Positions 1-6,291 of a DNA stretch of 10,336 bases are shown piece after piece (position 1 is the stretch's first letter; every line of letters begins with the position of its first letter). The position numbers and the translations under genes were made by a program. The notes under the pieces were generated by a model that was given only the letters and a program-made list of their open reading frames with translations, searched no databases and was not told where the DNA came from. Source of the stretch: Trebonia sp. (lineage in GTDB: Bacteria > Actinomycetota > Actinomycetes > Streptosporangiales > Streptosporangiaceae); assembly GCA_030038035.1 (NCBI GenBank), contig JASHPP010000791.1, positions 1 through 10,336 of the forward strand, written 5' to 3'.

Positions 1-202
1 GCTGGGCGAGATTGAACGCGAGATCGACGCTGAGGCCAGAGAGCGTTTCCCGGGCGGCGCGGTGCGGCAGGTGGTGCTGCTGCAATACGGTGACGACCCG
101 GAGATCGAGCCGGGAGTTCTCCCGCCGCACGGGGTGGCAGGACAATCCCAACTGGTGATCCTTGTGGCTGGCAGGGAACCGACGGTTTCTCTGGCGCGCT
201 AA
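1..202 (+). CDS. C-terminal end of an unrecognised protein (partial)
   Basis: An open frame enters from the left edge (first full codon at base 2) and ends with TAA at 200-202, giving about 66 residues. The first half is acidic and well formed, with segments such as EIEREIDAEARERFPGG and VVLLQYGDDPEIEPG; the last part is more hydrophobic (SQLVILVAG). I do not recognise the family and see no catalytic motif. Its stop lies 10 bases before the stop of the convergent sigma factor gene, so the two transcripts meet end to end with no evident terminator between them. Protein-like composition and the clean convergent boundary favour a real gene. A late frameshift after EPG cannot be excluded, because the character of the sequence changes there. 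Confidence 0.5.
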   Translation, partial: LGEIEREIDAEARERFPGGAVRQVVLLQYGDDPEIEPGVLPPHGVAGQSQLVILVAGREPTVSLAR

Positions 203-212
203 GTCAGCGCTG

Positions 213-1202
213 TTATGTCTGGCTCTCCAGGAGGGCTGTCAGGGTCGCCATGGCCCGGGCCGTGTGGCTCCTGACCGCACCCTCGCTAATGCCCATCGTC
301 GCGGCGATGTCTGCCTCGGACAGATCGGCGTAGTATCGCAGGACGATAGCCTCACGCTGCCGGTCCGGCAGCGTGCGCAGCGCCGCGACCACGGCAGAGC
401 GCTCGATGAGCGCCAGGGCTCCCTGCTCCGCGCTCGGCTCGTCCGGCGCGGGCTTGGGCGCGTTCCTGTCGATGACGGTACGGTGCCGCAGCACCGAACG
501 CGACCTGTTGACGACCGCCTGCCGCAGGTAGGACAGCGCCTTGTCCGAATCACGCAGCCGGCGCCAGGCGTGGTGCATCGCCTCGAACGCGTCCTGCACC
601 ACCTCCTCGGCGGTCGGCGCGTCGTGGACCAGCAGCACGGCAAGCCGCACGAGCGACTTGTACTCACCGTGATAGATCTCGGTGACAACGCGGTCAGCGT
701 CCCATACAGCGGGCACCGACCGTACCTCGGGGACGAGTGCGCCCGCCGCGAGCGTTTCCGTCACGTCTGCTGGACGCGTTACCTGCGCAGCGGCCCTGGA
801 GCCGGCCAGGGCCGCGCGCAGCGCCGCGCCCACCGCTGCCGGGGTGGCTTGCGGGCTGGCCTGTCCGGTGGCGGTGAGCTCGCCCAGCCAGGCCTGGAAC
901 CGGTCCAGGCCAGCTGCCATGTCGTACCCGGCGGCGAACCGGGCCGCCTGCTGCTCGGTGACCTGTTCGTACAGCCGGGACAGCAGCTCGTCTTCCCGCG
1001 GGCAGTCCGCCTGCTGCCCGGTGACCTGCTCGTTGTCGGGCTCGTCTGCCAAGCTGACCGCCTGCGGACCGGCGGCATCGCCGTAGACGGACTCCGCAAG
1101 GGCTTTCGGTGCCCTGCGCACGTTCTGCGCGGTGACCTGCTCGCAGGGGTCGGACCGCAGCTCGTCCTCTGATGAGCTGTCCGCCCGCCGTCCGGTGGTC
1201 AT
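213..1202 (-). CDS. ECF-type RNA polymerase sigma factor with N-terminal extension
   Basis: The 329-residue product directs RNA polymerase to a specific promoter set. The C-terminal half carries sigma region 2 (YHGEYKSLVRLAVLL, then APTAEEVVQDAFEAMHHAWRRL and SYLRQAVVNRSRS) and region 4 with its helix-turn-helix (LRTLPDRQREAIVLRYY, then LSEADIAATMGISEGAVRSHTARAM). About 150 residues precede region 2, far more than usual for an ECF factor. They include an imperfect internal repeat (EDELRSDPCEQVTAQ and EDELLSRLYEQVTEQ). The ATG at 1202 is chosen because AAGGA lies 8 bases upstream and because it overlaps the stop of the preceding sigma gene as ATGA, implying translational coupling. The frame stays open further upstream, but only as a shadow of that gene. 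No anti-sigma gene is visible beside it. The regulon is unknown. Confidence 0.85.
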   Translation of the reverse strand: MTTGRRADSSSEDELRSDPCEQVTAQNVRRAPKALAESVYGDAAGPQAVSLADEPDNEQVTGQQADCPREDELLSRLYEQVTEQQAARFAAGYDMAAGLDRFQAWLGELTATGQASPQATPAAVGAALRAALAGSRAAAQVTRPADVTETLAAGALVPEVRSVPAVWDADRVVTEIYHGEYKSLVRLAVLLVHDAPTAEEVVQDAFEAMHHAWRRLRDSDKALSYLRQAVVNRSRSVLRHRTVIDRNAPKPAPDEPSAEQGALALIERSAVVAALRTLPDRQREAIVLRYYADLSEADIAATMGISEGAVRSHTARAMATLTALLESQT

Positions 1203-1768
1203 GATGATGGTCCTTCCCGGTCCTCGCTGGCAAAGGGGTAATCCGGTCCCAGCTCGGCAATCAGCTGCCGGCGTGCCCGGGTCAGGTGCACGCTCACCGT
1301 CTTTTCGCTCATGCCCAGGGCGGCGGCGATCTCGGCTTGCTTCATCCCGTGCTGCCAGCGCAACGCCGCGACGGCGTGCTGCTGGCCGGGCATGCCGGTG
1401 AGGATCTGCCAGCACCGCTCCAGCACGATCGAGGTAAACGCCTGCGCCGGCAGGTCCACCTCGGCGTTGCGGTACCGGGCCTCGATCCGCGGCAGCCGGT
1501 CCCGCCAGGCCGCCTCGCGGCGGAAGCCGCTCACCGCGATGTTGGCGCCGGTGGTGCGCAGCCACGCCCGGCGCTGCCCCTCGGTCAGGCACCGCACGAC
1601 CGCCCAGTCCCGCGCGGCCGCCTCGAACGCCGCCTGCACCAGGTCATCGGCCAGCGCCCGGTCCCCGCGGGACAGCACGCAGCCATACCCGAACAGGCCC
1701 TGGGCGCAGGCGGCGAAGCACGCCTCGAGCTCGGCGGCCTCGCGCGGGCAGATCCGCTGCTCACCCAC
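1199..1768 (-). CDS. ECF-type RNA polymerase sigma factor (first of coupled pair)
   Basis: This is a second small sigma-70 family protein (189 residues from the chosen GTG). Region 2 is seen in LADDLVQAAFEAAARDWAVV and AWLRTTGANIAVSGFRREAAWR. Region 4 is LTGMPGQQHAVAALRWQHGMKQAEIAAALGMSEKTVSVHLTRARRQL, with a clear helix-turn-helix. I chose the GTG at 1768 because GGAGG lies 5 bases upstream (1778-1774). A GTG at 1819 would add 17 residues but has no ribosome binding site and sits just behind a 13-bp hairpin. The last codons overlap the next sigma gene by ATGA, so both should be made from one transcript. Two adjacent, co-translated ECF factors are less usual than a sigma/anti-sigma pair. Confidence 0.82.
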   Translation of the reverse strand: MGEQRICPREAAELEACFAACAQGLFGYGCVLSRGDRALADDLVQAAFEAAARDWAVVRCLTEGQRRAWLRTTGANIAVSGFRREAAWRDRLPRIEARYRNAEVDLPAQAFTSIVLERCWQILTGMPGQQHAVAALRWQHGMKQAEIAAALGMSEKTVSVHLTRARRQLIAELGPDYPFASEDREGPSS

Positions 1769-1773
1769 CCCGG

Positions 1774-1778
1774 CCTCC
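1774..1778 (-). promoter_or_regulatory. Ribosome binding site deciding the first sigma factor start
   Basis: GGAGG on the minus strand lies 5 bases before the GTG at 1768. The longer candidate start at 1819 has nothing comparable, so this site argues for the shorter protein. Confidence 0.55.
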
Positions 1779-1835
1779 GCGCCGCAACCGGCCGGGCCCG
1801 CCGCCTGGCAGATCCGCACAGGCTACGGCACGGCG

Positions 1836-1867
1836 GGGCGGGCCGGCCAGACCCGGCCGGCCCGCCC
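1836..1867 (-). promoter_or_regulatory. 13-bp all-GC hairpin upstream of the sigma pair
   Basis: A perfect 13-bp inverted repeat (GGGCGGGCCGGCC at 1836-1848 and its complement at 1855-1867) encloses a 6-base loop. It would form in the 5' untranslated region of the sigma transcript, 68 bases before the chosen GTG. There is no U-rich tract, so it is not a textbook intrinsic terminator. It could act as an attenuator, a termination element of the GC-only actinobacterial kind, or an RNA-stabilising leader structure. The repeat itself is seen directly; its role is inference. Confidence 0.45.
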
Positions 1868-1868
1868 G

Positions 1869-2196
1869 CGATGGCCCCGCCGTACGAACGTCCGGCCAGC
1901 CGGCACCCGGTCACCGTCCGGACCACGACAACAGCCATCGCCGCCAGCGCCGCGGCCGGGCCGGCCGCGACGGGCCCCGCCGCTGCCCCTCGCCCGATCA
2001 TCAAGATTCACGCAGATAAGTCGCGCAACCGTCCCCAAACCCTTACCCCCGGCCGGCCCGCAACCCGACAGCGGGCCCCGGGGACAGCGTCAGCTCCCTG
2101 TCCCCCTCCGATCCCGGTTGCCGCTCATCAACTTTCATCCTCCGACCCGCAGCGTCGGCCCTGGTTTCCTCGAACCGGCGGCCGCACCGCACCCCG
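1869..2196. other. Intergenic stretch with two further hairpins, no supported gene
   Basis: No frame here has convincing coding character. Two perfect inverted repeats stand out: a 7-bp stem at 2055-2061/2071-2077 and an 8-bp stem (GGGGACAG and its complement) at 2080-2087/2098-2105. A less GC-rich patch at about 1996-2040, read on the minus strand (TTGCGCGACTTATCTG, then GAATCTTGATGATC), is the best place for a promoter of the sigma operon, but I cannot define -35 and -10 boxes with confidence. A 31-codon minus-strand ORF near 2140 has GGAGG directly abutting its ATG, too close to act as a normal ribosome binding site. Confidence 0.4.
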
Positions 2197-2230
2197 GCGA
2201 GCCCCGCAGGCTGACTCCTGCGGGGCTCGC
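2197..2230 (-). terminator. Strong hairpin terminator of the CHAP hydrolase gene
   Basis: A perfect 14-bp inverted repeat (GCGAGCCCCGCAGG at 2197-2210 and its complement at 2217-2230) has a 6-base loop. It begins 11 bases past the stop codon of the minus-strand hydrolase gene. There is no T-tract after it, as is common for actinobacterial terminators. Position and stem strength make transcription termination the simplest reading. It also separates the hydrolase from the sigma genes downstream. Confidence 0.8.
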
Positions 2231-2241
2231 TCCCGGGATCG

Positions 2242-3225
2242 CTAGGGAGCCAGGACGTACCGCACCGAGCTGGCTGGGATAAGCGTGCGGGTGTCGGTTT
2301 TGCCCGGGCCGTACGTGAAATTCATCTCCGAGACGGTGATGTAGGGGGCGGAGACGCTGATCACCCACGCGGCATGACCTGCTGCCCCCGCGCCGTTAGC
2401 CCCAGGCTGGAACACCGCGATTGAGTTCACCCGCGGCGTGCTGCTGACGGCCCAGCCGTTGTAGGCCGCGTTGGTCGCCAGGTACATGGCGTTGCCGTTG
2501 TCAGCCGGGTCGATCGTGTTAGGGTACATCCCGTCGTACTGGTGGAATTCGTTGATGGCCCATGCGACGCACTGGCCGATATCCCCCGAGTTGTACGTCA
2601 GCGTCCGGCCGATTTCCCAGTGGCAATACCAGGACCAGGCGCTGGCCGGATTGGTGACGGCTGCCACAGCGCCGTTACCGTACTGGGTTGCGCATTCGGC
2701 TGTGACGTCGATGCCGAGCGAGGTGCCAGGTCCGACGCATTGCCAGCTGTAGGCGCTGTTGGCGTTCGTCGCGACGGCCTCCAGGCCGCGACCGGGGTAC
2801 TGGGTGTCGCAGGCCTGCTGCATGTCGACGCCACCCAGGCTGTGGACGACGACTTGCGTGGAGCCGCAGGGGCCGGTGCCGGGCGCGTAGGAGTTCCATG
2901 AAGGGGTTGTGGTGTAGTAGTCCGTTATGGCACCGCTGAGCCCGTTGGCGAAGGTGACGTCGTCCCAGGTGGCGTTGCCGTTGATGTTCGTGCCGCCCTG
3001 CCATTGGCACTGCAGCGTGAACTGGGCGCCGCTGGGCGCGATGCCGATGCTGGCGTACCCGGTTCCAGGTCCGGTACGGACGTTCACCGAAGCTGTGGTG
3101 CTGTAGGTGCCGGCGGCGAAACTCGGTGCCGCGGTCGCGGCGATCACGGTGACCGCCAGGAAGACGGCTGATGCCCCCGCGGCCAGCCACCTGCCGACAT
3201 TTCGGTCGCGAATTGACTTCCACAT
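2242..3225 (-). CDS. Secreted SH3b and CHAP domain peptidoglycan hydrolase
   Basis: The 327-residue exoprotein probably cleaves peptidoglycan amide bonds outside the membrane. Residues 1-37 form a Sec signal peptide (KSIRDR, then a hydrophobic stretch to about residue 33, then APSFA, with cleavage near A37). Residues about 40-105 match a bacterial SH3 domain (ASVNVRTGPGTGYASIG). Two cysteine-bearing repeats follow at about 132-163 and 171-201, both with the pattern VD...C..QY......A.....SAYSW.C. The C-terminal CHAP domain has the expected catalytic set: C219 in GQCVAWA, H284 in GHAAWV, and E300/N302 in SEMNF. The ATG at 3225 follows GAGAGAG at a 6-base distance. The gene is single, has a strong terminator, and is preceded by a long structured leader resembling a ydaO riboswitch, a known control element of actinobacterial cell-wall hydrolases. 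Confidence 0.85.
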   Translation of the reverse strand: MWKSIRDRNVGRWLAAGASAVFLAVTVIAATAAPSFAAGTYSTTASVNVRTGPGTGYASIGIAPSGAQFTLQCQWQGGTNINGNATWDDVTFANGLSGAITDYYTTTPSWNSYAPGTGPCGSTQVVVHSLGGVDMQQACDTQYPGRGLEAVATNANSAYSWQCVGPGTSLGIDVTAECATQYGNGAVAAVTNPASAWSWYCHWEIGRTLTYNSGDIGQCVAWAINEFHQYDGMYPNTIDPADNGNAMYLATNAAYNGWAVSSTPRVNSIAVFQPGANGAGAAGHAAWVISVSAPYITVSEMNFTYGPGKTDTRTLIPASSVRYVLAP

Positions 3226-3264
3226 ATTGTGCTCTCTCTTTCATGTCCTCAGCTCACGTGCCGG

Positions 3265-3371
3265 AGTCGCGTTAGCAGCTCGGATTCGCACTAGCCCCCT
3301 GTGGGCGCCCCTTGTGGGCGGAGAATCGCCTGTTCGCCATGGTGACTCCCCCGGAATCCTGCTTCGCGACT
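3265..3371 (-). promoter_or_regulatory. Candidate ydaO-type (cyclic-di-AMP) riboswitch aptamer
   Basis: On the minus strand a 7-bp closing stem (AGTCGCG at 3371-3365 and CGCGACT at 3271-3265) encloses landmarks that resemble the ydaO family in order: GGATTCC, CGGGGGAGTCACC (family CGGGGGACCCA), GGCGATTC (family GGGGUGAAUC), and CGAATCCGAGCTGCTAAC (family CGAACCCGUCAGCUAAC). The aptamer would end 39 bases before the ATG of the SH3/CHAP hydrolase. ydaO riboswitches bind c-di-AMP and in actinobacteria precede secreted cell-wall enzymes, so the context fits. The match was made by eye, the internal helices are not all clear, and the CAGCUAAC box carries an extra base. It may be a divergent or decayed member, or a different leader RNA. 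Confidence 0.5.
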
Positions 3372-3582
3372 GTCCGAACGGCCCCTCCGCCCGGAATGAA
3401 TGCATTCTTTCGGCCAGGCCCAGACGGCCACTATTCTGTTTAGTGGCCGATCTCGCGGCGGGAATTCCCTTCATCGGACCGGTGGGTTCTCCCGCCAATC
3501 CGGGACATGCAGAGGGGCCGGGCGCTATCGTCGAGAAGTCGAGGGGGCTTGGCTGTTCGGAGCCAGGTCGGGAAGGGCACTC
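3372..3582. promoter_or_regulatory. Divergent promoter region between hydrolase and histidine kinase
   Basis: This gene-free stretch must hold the promoters for both divergent units. It contains a 10-base palindrome, GAATGCATTC, at 3398-3407, and a perfect 9-bp inverted repeat (CGGCCACTA at 3425-3433 and its complement at 3441-3449) around a 7-base T-rich centre. No long frame here is convincing; the upstream extension of the kinase frame to 3400 lacks a ribosome binding site and has non-coding composition. I cannot fix -35 and -10 boxes, although TATTCT at 3432 is a possible -10 element for the kinase operon. Confidence 0.4.
3425..3449. promoter_or_regulatory. Perfect 9-bp inverted repeat, operator or hairpin
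   Basis: CGGCCACTA and TAGTGGCCG flank the 7-base centre TTCTGTT. As DNA this is a plausible operator for a dimeric regulator such as the response regulator encoded 1.3 kb away. As RNA it would be a stable hairpin in the kinase leader. No T-tract follows, so a simple terminator is less likely. The repeat is directly visible; the binding partner is unknown. Confidence 0.4.
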
Positions 3583-4755
3583 GTGGCGAATCGGGGCTCC
3601 AGACAGCGCTCGCTGCTCAGCGCCGATGGCGTGGAGCGAGCCACCGCGATAGGCGTGGCGATTCTGAAGGGCATGAATGCCGTCCAAGCGGTGGCCATGG
3701 TCGTCATCGCGCTCTCCGCATCCCGTCGCCCTTGGCTGGAGATCCTGGCGGTCACGGCATACGGGCTCGCTGGGCTGGCTCTCGTCGTCGGCTCCTTGCG
3801 GGCAGGCCGGTTGCGGCGCGGGCTCGTCCTAGTGGACGTGGCCACTGGGATCAGTGTGGTTCTGCTTGCGCCACTGTTCCAGCCGTCGCCAAGCGGGCAA
3901 CTCTGGACCGAGTGGCCGATGGCCGTGACCTTCCTCGTCGGCGCCGAGGCGGGTGCGGTGCTCAGTACTACGGGCACCGTCTTGACAATGGCGGGGCTGA
4001 TGACCGCGGCAAGCAGCTGGCTGCTATACGACCCACCCGGAAGTACGCGCAAAGATATCCTGACGGACCTTGTTCCCTACTTCGGGTTCACGCTGGGCAG
4101 CCTGCTGTTCGTGGGCTATCTCCGTCGCCTCGCCGCCCTGGCCGATTCCCGCGCGAGGACGATCCGGATGCTTGAGGAGGAACGAACTCGCCGGGTTCTT
4201 CATACTCCTTACCGCCTGCTGAATAATCTGGCCGACATGCTTCGGGCCGAGGCCGCGCGAGGGGCAGAAGATGACCCGGGACACCGAGAGCGCCGGGCAC
4301 GATTGGCCGAGGCCGTGGCCTCCGTGGATGAAATAGAAGCCATCGTCCGCGGGACCGAACCGGCGTCGGGCAACCTGGCTGCCGAGTTGCTGCGACTGCG
4401 CGAGCAGTTCACGGACCTGCCGTTGGTGATGAACATCGACGACATTAACGCGGATCTGCCCCCGCAAGCCGCCTACCGGATCCGGGAAGCGGTCCGCTCA
4501 GCACTCCAGAACGTCCGCCTGTACGCACACGCGACCGAAGTGGTCATCTACGCCTCGCTGGATGCCACTTCGTGGGTGGTCAGTGTCCATGACGATGGAG
4601 TCGGCTTCGAGCCCAGCACCCGGCGCGGGGTGGGCCTCGGCGAGGTTATCGTCAACGCGCTCGAGGAAATCGGGGCAAGAGTCGAGGTGAACTCCTCGGT
4701 GGGAGCCGGAACGCTCGTCGAACTCTCGGGAGACCACAGGTGGGCGCTGAACTAA
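3583..4755 (+). CDS. Membrane sensor histidine kinase, NarL-partner type
   Basis: The 390-residue membrane protein is the likely phosphodonor or control partner of the response regulator it overlaps. About six hydrophobic segments lie between residues 20 and 182 (for example GMNAVQAVAMVVIALSAS and FGFTLGSLLFVGYL). They are followed by a helical linker with EEERTRRVLHTPYRLLNNL, where H207 occupies the usual phosphoacceptor position. The GHKL ATPase domain shows N310 of the N box (SALQNVRLYA), DDGVGFE (D338) and GVGLGEVIVNALEEIGARV. Two oddities appear: the acidic residue normally after the histidine is T208, and the Glu four residues before the N-box Asn is Ser. GTG at 3583 is chosen because GGAAGGG lies 5 bases upstream and coding composition starts there. 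The ATG at 3400 gives a non-protein-like extension. Confidence 0.8.
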   Translation: MANRGSRQRSLLSADGVERATAIGVAILKGMNAVQAVAMVVIALSASRRPWLEILAVTAYGLAGLALVVGSLRAGRLRRGLVLVDVATGISVVLLAPLFQPSPSGQLWTEWPMAVTFLVGAEAGAVLSTTGTVLTMAGLMTAASSWLLYDPPGSTRKDILTDLVPYFGFTLGSLLFVGYLRRLAALADSRARTIRMLEEERTRRVLHTPYRLLNNLADMLRAEAARGAEDDPGHRERRARLAEAVASVDEIEAIVRGTEPASGNLAAELLRLREQFTDLPLVMNIDDINADLPPQAAYRIREAVRSALQNVRLYAHATEVVIYASLDATSWVVSVHDDGVGFEPSTRRGVGLGEVIVNALEEIGARVEVNSSVGAGTLVELSGDHRWALN

Positions 4756-5483
4756 GGCAACGCGTGATCGTGATTGATGACCACCCCGTCATCGCCTCAG
4801 GGCTCCCGGGTCTGGTCCCCTCCTTGGATGTCCTTGCCAGCTACCCCAACGTCGAGGCCTACCTGGCTGCGCCAGCCCTCGACCCGGACGTCGTCCTCCT
4901 CGACCTTCAGCTCGGTACGGCAGAGGATGAGGCCTCTTCCGTACAGCACGCCAGCGGTACTGCGGCTATCCGCATGCTCCTGGACGCCGGCCGCGGGCCA
5001 ATCGTGATCTACACGTCGATAGCTCAGGAGATGCTCTTGGCTGCCTGCCTGGCAGCTGGCGCGATGGGAGCTGCCGTAAAGACCTCGCCTGGATCGACCA
5101 TTGCCGAGGTCGTCCGCATCGTCGCCCGGGGCAAGATGTGGGTGGATCCCGCGATCGCCGGCGCCCTCACCCGATATGCCCAGCGACGGCACGCCGGCGC
5201 GCTGAGCACGCAGCAGGCTCACGCGCTAAGGTACCGCGGACAGGGTCTGAAGCAGCAGGCGATCGCCGAACGTATCGGCGTCAGCGACCCCGAGGTTGTG
5301 CATCGATATCTGAAGTCGGCCGTCGAAAAGCTAGCCGACGCCGACCTTGCTCTCGAGGCCGACAAGGACGGGAAACACCCCGGAGCGCGCATAGATGAGC
5401 TGGCCAGGAACAGCGGCCTAGCGAGCGGGCTCGTCCGCTGGCAGGACCTGAACACTGCCCGGCGCCGCCGGCGGCCGGGCTGA
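4740..5483 (+). CDS. NarL/LuxR-type response regulator
   Basis: The 247-residue product is a two-component regulator. The N-terminal receiver has the acidic pair D13/D14 (VIVIDDHPVI), the phosphoacceptor D55 (DVVLLDLQLG), T92 (IVIYTS) and K114 (AAVKTS), so it should be phosphorylatable. The C-terminal half holds a LuxR-like helix-turn-helix at about residues 153-198 (LSTQQAHALRY...GLKQQAIAERIGVSDPEVVHRYLKSAVEKL), diverged from the usual LTPRE start. A basic tail (ARRRRRPG) ends the protein. The GTG start lies inside the last codons of the kinase gene, a 16-base overlap that indicates translational coupling and a matched pair. Targets may include the divergent promoter region at 3372-3582, but that is inference. 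Confidence 0.83.
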   Translation: MGAELRQRVIVIDDHPVIASGLPGLVPSLDVLASYPNVEAYLAAPALDPDVVLLDLQLGTAEDEASSVQHASGTAAIRMLLDAGRGPIVIYTSIAQEMLLAACLAAGAMGAAVKTSPGSTIAEVVRIVARGKMWVDPAIAGALTRYAQRRHAGALSTQQAHALRYRGQGLKQQAIAERIGVSDPEVVHRYLKSAVEKLADADLALEADKDGKHPGARIDELARNSGLASGLVRWQDLNTARRRRRPG

Positions 5484-5540
5484 GCTAATGGTTAGTTTTC
5501 CCCCTGGATCGCACCGGCCGGCGTTCGCCACCATGAGATC

Positions 5541-6026
5541 GTGCCGGGCCGGTATCCGATCGAGATCATCTCGGGTGACAGCGTACTGAGCAGACGGCTT
5601 AGGATGGCAGCACCGCGTTCCGCGACGATCCCGCTTCGGATCGTAACGACCTCGCAGCTACCTGCATCGGCTGCCGTTGCTGGCGCCACCCGGACTCACA
5701 TCGCCTACTCCAGTCATCCATCCGCCGTCGAGGCGACTGTCTGGCTCCTCGCCGGAGCCGTTGGCTATGTCACCGGTCTCAAGACTCTTGCCCCCGCGGT
5801 TGCCGCCGTTTCGGACGGCGAGATCTGGCTCGACCCGCATGCTGCCGCTGCCCTGTATCGGCTGATCCAGATGGTCAACGATTCGCGACTGAATTCCCTG
5901 GCCGCCGCGAGCCGCGCAGCCGCCGAAGGCATGAGCTGGGGTGAGACATCCGCAGCGCTTGGGCTCGCTCGAACGGGTGCCCTCCTTAGCGGCCTGCGCA
6001 CACAGATTCTCGGAGATCTTCACTGA
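5541..6026 (+). CDS. Degenerate response-regulator-like protein lacking the phosphoacceptor
   Basis: The 161-residue protein aligns by eye with the response regulator just upstream: IEIISGDSVLSRRL with VIVIDDHPVIASGL; HIAYSSHP with IVIYTSIA; LLAGAVGYVTGLKT with LAAGAMGAAVKT; GEIWLDPHAAAAL with GKMWVDPAIAGAL. The C-terminal SWGETSAALGLARTGALLSGLRTQILGDL corresponds to the helix-turn-helix. The acidic pair is lost and roughly 30 residues covering the strand with the phosphorylated Asp are missing, so it cannot be a normal phosphorylated receiver. GTG at 5541 gives the same short lead-in to the first strand as in the paralogue, but its ribosome binding site is weak (only GAG three bases upstream). 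It may be a phosphorylation-independent partner, or a duplicate in decay; intact frame length favours retained function only mildly. Confidence 0.6.
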   Translation: MPGRYPIEIISGDSVLSRRLRMAAPRSATIPLRIVTTSQLPASAAVAGATRTHIAYSSHPSAVEATVWLLAGAVGYVTGLKTLAPAVAAVSDGEIWLDPHAAAALYRLIQMVNDSRLNSLAAASRAAAEGMSWGETSAALGLARTGALLSGLRTQILGDLH

Positions 6027-6291
6027 TCCCATCGCCCCGCGCCGTTCGCTTCTCCGGCAGTTCCGGGCGGGTAGAGCGCCTTACCACCGCGGCCGACCTC
6101 ATCAGAGCTATGTCGATGATCGAGCGGCTTGATGGGCATGCACTCACCGACTATTCCCGCGACAGGGACCATGGGCGGACAACGGCCAGCGCTGCGTCCG
6201 GCGATCGAGATGGCGGCACCTGCTGCGAATGTCCACAGCTCCCGCAGCGCCGGTACGACGTCTTTGGCGAGCGCACGCTGTCAACGGCATC
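6027..6291. other. Non-coding or decayed stretch, nothing identified
   Basis: Short frames on both strands run through here, but none has a ribosome binding site, recognisable motif or consistent codon bias. A minus-strand frame with ALAKDVVPALRELWTFAAGAAISIAG looks mildly protein-like but has no usable start. It may be the remains of a gene disrupted when the IS21-type element arrived at its right-hand side. Confidence 0.35.

Noticed and set aside
162..1172. Long plus-strand frame opposite the sigma factor gene
   Set aside because: It is the antisense shadow of the minus-strand sigma gene; its product is low-complexity Arg/Gly/His-rich and has no domain.
1585..2004. Minus-strand frame beginning with a hydrophobic segment (MMIGRGAAAGPVAAG)
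   Set aside because: Overlaps the sigma gene in another frame, becomes Arg/Pro-rich, and has no ribosome binding site, so a small membrane protein is not supported.
1286..2282. Long plus-strand frames over the first sigma factor and the intergenic region
   Set aside because: Both are antisense or compositional frames of high-GC DNA, with Pro/Arg/Ala-rich products and no ribosome binding site.
3300..3320. Direct repeat TGTGGGCG twice at 13-base spacing
   Set aside because: Falls inside the proposed riboswitch leader and is short and G-rich; no independent reason to call it a binding site.
5457..5480. GC-rich inverted repeat at the end of the response regulator gene
   Set aside because: Lies inside the last codons (RRRRRPG), has an imperfect interior and no T-tract; simple GC-rich coding sequence explains it.
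5488..5589. Alternative ATG at 5488 for the second regulator-like protein
   Set aside because: This frame stops after 33 codons and is out of phase with the conserved receiver remnant; the GTG at 5541 gives the alignment with the paralogue.
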